This document shows, one piece after another, positions 59,985 through 64,000 of a DNA stretch of 64,000 nucleotides (within the stretch, counting starts at the first letter, position 1; the number at the start of each line of letters is the position of its first letter). The stretch is from positions 52,142,001-52,206,000 of the forward strand of contig CM114271.1 in assembly GCA_050084515.1 (NCBI GenBank), given 5' to 3'. The position numbers and the translations under genes are program-made. The notes beneath the pieces were generated by a model that saw nothing but the letters and a program-made list of their open reading frames with translations, was not told the origin of the DNA and searched no databases. Source of the stretch: Blasia pusilla. Its lineage: Eukaryota > Marchantiophyta > Marchantiopsida > Blasiales.

Positions 59985-61844
59985 CACTAGAAGAAATGTA
60001 TGTTTTTTATCATTAAACTTTAAATGACTGCCCGAAAGAATAACTCAAGCTATGACAAAAATGGTTTGGTCATTTATTTTAGGGTTGTGCTACTCATCTA
60101 GTCATTTTCCTGTGACCCAAATACTCAGCAATATCCTTTAGTCTTAAACGAGTCATATCTCTTCACTTGTCCAATATTTATGAGTATTGAACAATGATTT
60201 AAGTTTAAGGATTTTATCCTCTAATCATATGATGCATGTTTCTTATTTATCTTGGGATATAATTTGTTTTAGGCATTTCGTTGTAGCGAAGCATTAAGAC
60301 ACTATTTCACTAAGACGCGAACATATTCTAGCATAAATCATCCATATGTGGCCATATCAAGATTTGGAAGAATGCCCACATGGCATTTAATACCACTTCA
60401 AATTTTCATAGATTTTATGATTTTTTTATATATTTTTATTTTCAATGAAAAAATATATGTTCACTTTATAATTCCATTTTGTGGGAAAACATCCATAGTT
60501 CTCCTTAAAAGTATACATATGAGAATGTTTGTATGATTTAGTGTCTTTAAGCTAGTTTGAGTGATGACTCAATAAACGATGAAGACCAATAAGGATAGTG
60601 ATCACTGACCTTAAGTAGAGATGTTTGGAACATTCTTCTTTGTATTTTCTTCATCTTGAAACATCATTGGTTTTCACCCTTGGATTGAGTTGAAACTTGA
60701 AGGAGTGGATTTTGGTAAGATCCTCTATCACTTCGTCTAATCAGATCTTTCATTTAGTCTTCTATGATGAAACCATAATTAGAAGACCACATTTAGGATT
60801 TGCGGTTTTTAATTCCCTCCTTGGATGACCATTTCAAAAAAAATTTCTTGGCCTTGGATTCTAAGACCAAATTTCATATTGTGATTAAGTGACATGATTT
60901 ATGAACTCTTAGTTGGAGAGAAAGGTCCAAAAAGAAGAGACAAAGAGGAAGAGAATTTTAAGTGGAAATATTTTAAATATTTTTAGCATTTTCATCTTCA
61001 TCTTGAAACATCATTTGTTCCCACTATTCGATTGAGCTATAAGTTGGAGGATTTGATATTGGGAAGGCCCTCTCCCACTTGAACGGTTAAGATCTTCAAT
61101 TTACTCTTCCATGATGAGACAAGAATTGGGAAACCAAATTTAAAGTTTATGATTTTTAAATTCCCTCTTTGGATGATCATATTTAGATTTTCTTTTTGGT
61201 TTGGTTCTTGAGACCCAAGTGCACATAATGACAAAGTTTCATGATTTATGCATTCTTTTTTGGAAGGAAGGATAAAAAAAGAAGGAAGAAAGAGAAGTTT
61301 GGGACTTTAATGGAAATTTTTTCAAGTGTCGTTTGCATTTTCATCTTTATCTTATGACATTATTATTTTCAAAATTTAGATTTTAGAATCAAGAAATATC
61401 CATCCATTGATGCACCAATAATTGAATCCATTTTTATTATTTAATAAAAGTTTTTTCAATTTTTTTTCCAATGATCAACTTTTGCAACCATAAGATTAAT
61501 TTTAGAATTTCTATGATCTAATAAACTATCATATTGGATTATATGAATCATTTAACTATGATCATATATTATCTTATATGGATGGAGGATGGGGCGTGTG
61601 ATTGGACGAAAGTGTTTGTCATTTAGTCTATATCATCAAATTACTTGCCACACCATCTACATGACATGGTAGTTATGTTATATGACTCATATTTTCATGC
61701 CATGTCAACAAACCATAGTAGTCATTCAAATTATGATGAAGACATGACATTTCTTTTGTGTCTCTACGGATAACTAATCATTTCTAGTTATTCATGGTGA
61801 TATATGACTCATATGAGTCATAAAACCAAGGGTTTCTTCTAGTG
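59985..61844. mobile_element. Small non-autonomous CACTA element, 1.86 kb
   Basis: It starts CACTAGAAGAAATG at 59985 and ends GTTTCTTCTAGTG at 61844, the same termini as the 9.7-kb element. The 3' subterminal GACTCATATGAGTCATA is identical in kind. The flanks AAT and CAT agree in two of three bases, so the TSD is eroded or uncertain. Inside are two units (about 60680 and 61020) of the same ~350-bp repeat that fills the left part of the large element. It has no coding capacity and looks like an internal deletion derivative. Confidence 0.85.
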
Positions 61845-62660
61845 CATCCAACATCAGAACCCTAAACACTAAACTATGTGTGCAAACCCAACACTTGTAG
61901 CGTAGGTTGATTCTTCTTTGATAGGCTCAACCCCGTCGAGCTTATTGGACCAAATTTTAGAGAGAATTTTCAAAAAATTCTCTCCCAAATTAATCGGATG
62001 AAGAGGAACCATGACCCTAAACCATGATTCACAAACCAAGTTAGAGGATGTCTATGTGAATCATGATTCACCCTCTAGTTATGGTCTCTAGTTTCAAATT
62101 TTGACAATCCAAGTCCTAAATTTGAAACTCTTGCTCAACTAATGAGCGATTTGTGGATTTCTTTACATAGCATAACGATCGAAAGCGTAAGATCTAGAGC
62201 TATATCAAAACTTAGACGCATATTAAAAGGAAAAATTGAGATGTGATGGGTATCAAATTCGAAAGATATGAGAGACTACTTCTAAGGTAGAAGAAATGTG
62301 CACTACAACTCGATTTTAATTCTTGTTCAAGTTACGTAAAATGAAAAATTTTCATCACAAGTGAGCACCACAACTACCCTACTCATAGATGGGAGGAATT
62401 TTCTATGCTTCATTGGTTTTTCATACATCCAAAAAAAAAAACTCCATGGAGCTTTGATCGTCATTGGCATTGAGTCATCGACCCTATTTTTTGTTTCTAG
62501 CAGCTATACAATGAAACAATGGAGGATTTAGAGAAAGCTTGAAACTTCAACTCCAACATTCTGCAATTTTCTCTCATATTTCACAATTCAAGCATATGAA
62601 ATGACCCTTTATTTATCAATCTTCAAAGTGCTACATTCCATCCTCTAGGCAGCTTATTAT
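61845..62660. other. Intergenic DNA between CACTA and copia elements
   Basis: No gene is recognised; AT-rich with no clear repeat boundaries. Part of it may be degraded upstream copia sequence. Confidence 0.4.
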
Positions 62661-62799
62661 TAGTCGGGATGTTATCTTTGATGAGCATAAGTCACGGTAT
62701 GCTCCATCTGAGCCTATTCCACCTCTAAACTTGTCTGTTGAGGGGAAAGAATATGACTGTAAACCAACAGATATTGTCTTCAACTTCCCCAAGTACTAG
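62661..62799 (+). pseudogene. Ty1/copia integrase C-terminal end
   Basis: The frame reads SRDVIFDEHKSRYAPSEPIP, the conserved (S/T)RDV.FDE.. block that ends copia integrases, then LNLSVEGKEYDCKPTDIVFN and a TAG. The polyprotein continues at 62895 after the usual low-complexity linker, here with stops. Confidence 0.8.
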
Positions 62800-62894
62800 T
62801 GCAGGATTAGGAGAGGTCCTAGATTCATTTAGTTAGATCTGTGAGTCCATGGACGGGAAGAGTACGTATTTAGTCTGTTGACACTAGTCAGAGC

Positions 62895-64000
62895 TTGAGT
62901 CAGGTGTCAGAAGTATCTACCTGTGAACAACAACTTCGTAGATCAAGTAGAGTTACACATCCAGTTCATAGATTCATAAATGAAGGTTTCCTTGCAACAC
63001 ATCATGCATATATGATGACTATCCTTCAAGAACAGGAGCCGAGTTTCTTTGAAGAAGCTGCAAGTAAAGTCGAATGGATTGAAGCTATGGAGGAAGAGCT
63101 TGCTACATTAAGACATCAACAGATATGGAAGCTAGTTGATATACCTTCCGATAAGGAAGCTATTAGTTGCAAATGGATTTACAAAATCAAGCGCAATCAA
63201 GATGGTATAATTAACAGATACTAAGTGAGATTGGTGGTTAAGGGCTATGCACAACAATATGGCATCGATTATGAGGAAATATTTAGCCCTGTTGCAAAGA
63301 TGGCGACTACGAGAATAGTGGTTGCAGTTGCAATAAGTAAGAAGTGGAGATTACATCACATAGACGTCAAGAATGCCTTCTTGAATGAAGATCTATATCT
63401 ATATATAACAAGGAAGTATATATAACTCAACCACCTGGATACAAGCATCCCAAGTTTCCATTTCGCATATGCACGTTGAAGAAAGCTCTATACGGGCTCA
63501 AACAAGCTCCAAGAGCTTGGTACGGAAACATTACATACGTCCTACAAGAGTTGGGTTTTAGGGTATGTGATTCTGACTGCTCGTTATATGTCTTGAGAGG
63601 ACAAGATCATACGGTTCTCATTGTGTTGTATGTTGAAGATCTCTTGATTACTGGGAGTATTGAAGAAATGGTACAACAAGTCAAGCTTAAGTTACAAGCA
63701 AAATTTGATATAAAAGACTTGGGAGAACTCAAGTACTTCCTTGGTATTGAGTTTATCAAGGTTGGAGAGAGCATGTGGTTACTACAACGATAATATGCTC
63801 TTCATATGCTTTCAAAATAAGATATGACGGCTTGTAAGCCAATCTCTACACCGTTGGACCAGAGTGTAAAGCTAAGAGTGGATGAAGGAGAGTTGCTTGC
63901 AGATTCTAATATGTACAGGCGAATGGTTGGAAGTTTGATCTATCTAACTATAACCAGAGCATATTTGAGCTATGCTGTTGGCCTAATGAGCCAACTTATG
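62895..64000 (+). pseudogene. Ty1/copia reverse transcriptase and start of RNase H, partial
   Basis: Consecutive frames give the copia RT in order: LRRSSRVTHPVHRFINEGF, EWIEAMEEELATLRHQQIWK, ISCKWIYKIKRNQDGIINRY, a [38 protein letters not shown], a TAA plus frame change, KKALYGLKQAPRAWYGNI, VLIVLYVEDLLITGS (the active-site YVDD appears as YVED) and IKDLGELKYFLGIEF. After another stop come ACKPISTPLDQSVKLRVDEG and MYRRMVGSLIYLTITRAYLS, the RT-RNase H junction. It runs off the window end. Stops and the Asp to Glu change at the catalytic motif mark it as inactive. Confidence 0.93.

Overview
The window is nuclear DNA of a land plant: spliced genes with GT-AG introns, plant-type transposons and (AG)n microsatellites. 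A split gene resembling the ciliary protein CFAP77 points to a plant with swimming sperm (bryophyte, lycophyte, fern or similar). I cannot name the species. Most of the sequence is transposon, often one inside another. Only three host genes are well supported.

Layout. (1) 0.9-1.5 kb: a minus-strand reverse transcriptase/RNase H fragment of a Ty3/gypsy element. (2) 1.5-15.4 kb: a decayed plus-strand Ty3/gypsy element whose pol carries a cytosine-C5 DNA methyltransferase (DNMT) before RT and a PHD finger after integrase. Its DNMT is split by a 9.7-kb CACTA transposon (1814-11514, TSD AGG) that carries ~350-bp repeats, a broken copy of much of a GMP synthase gene and a DUF8039-like ORF. (3) 15.3-20.6 kb: gene-poor DNA with a probable 172-bp Helitron and a 301-bp repeat with an 11-bp TSD. 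(4) 20626-32762: a 12.1-kb Mutator-like element (MULE) with ~200-bp TIRs and the TSD CTGATCCT. It holds a spliced MURA-type transposase on the minus strand, and on the plus strand a captured exon of proteasome subunit alpha-5 and an unidentified accessory gene. (5) 33.8-36.6 kb: a second DNMT-bearing gypsy copy (gag, protease, DNMT motifs I-IV), cut off just after the catalytic PCQ motif. (6) 37-49 kb: a more GC-rich island with an intact five-exon GPR107/LU7TM-like membrane protein gene, a single-exon LTP-like secreted protein gene and several minisatellites. (7) 49-62.6 kb: AT-rich DNA hiding a five-exon CFAP77-like gene (54064-57880), a small CACTA derivative (59985-61844) and scattered repeats. 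(8) 62.66 kb to the end: a Ty1/copia pol that leaves the window.

How it fits together. The host genes are unrelated housekeeping, secretory or ciliary functions and form no operon-like unit. The most unusual system is the gypsy family. From its two complementary copies I infer the order gag - protease - DNMT - RT - RNase H - integrase - PHD. That puts a DNA-methylating domain and a probable histone-reading domain in one retroelement. Both copies are dead: they contain in-frame stops and frameshifts, many looking like C-to-T or G-to-A changes, and one integrase has lost its catalytic glutamate.
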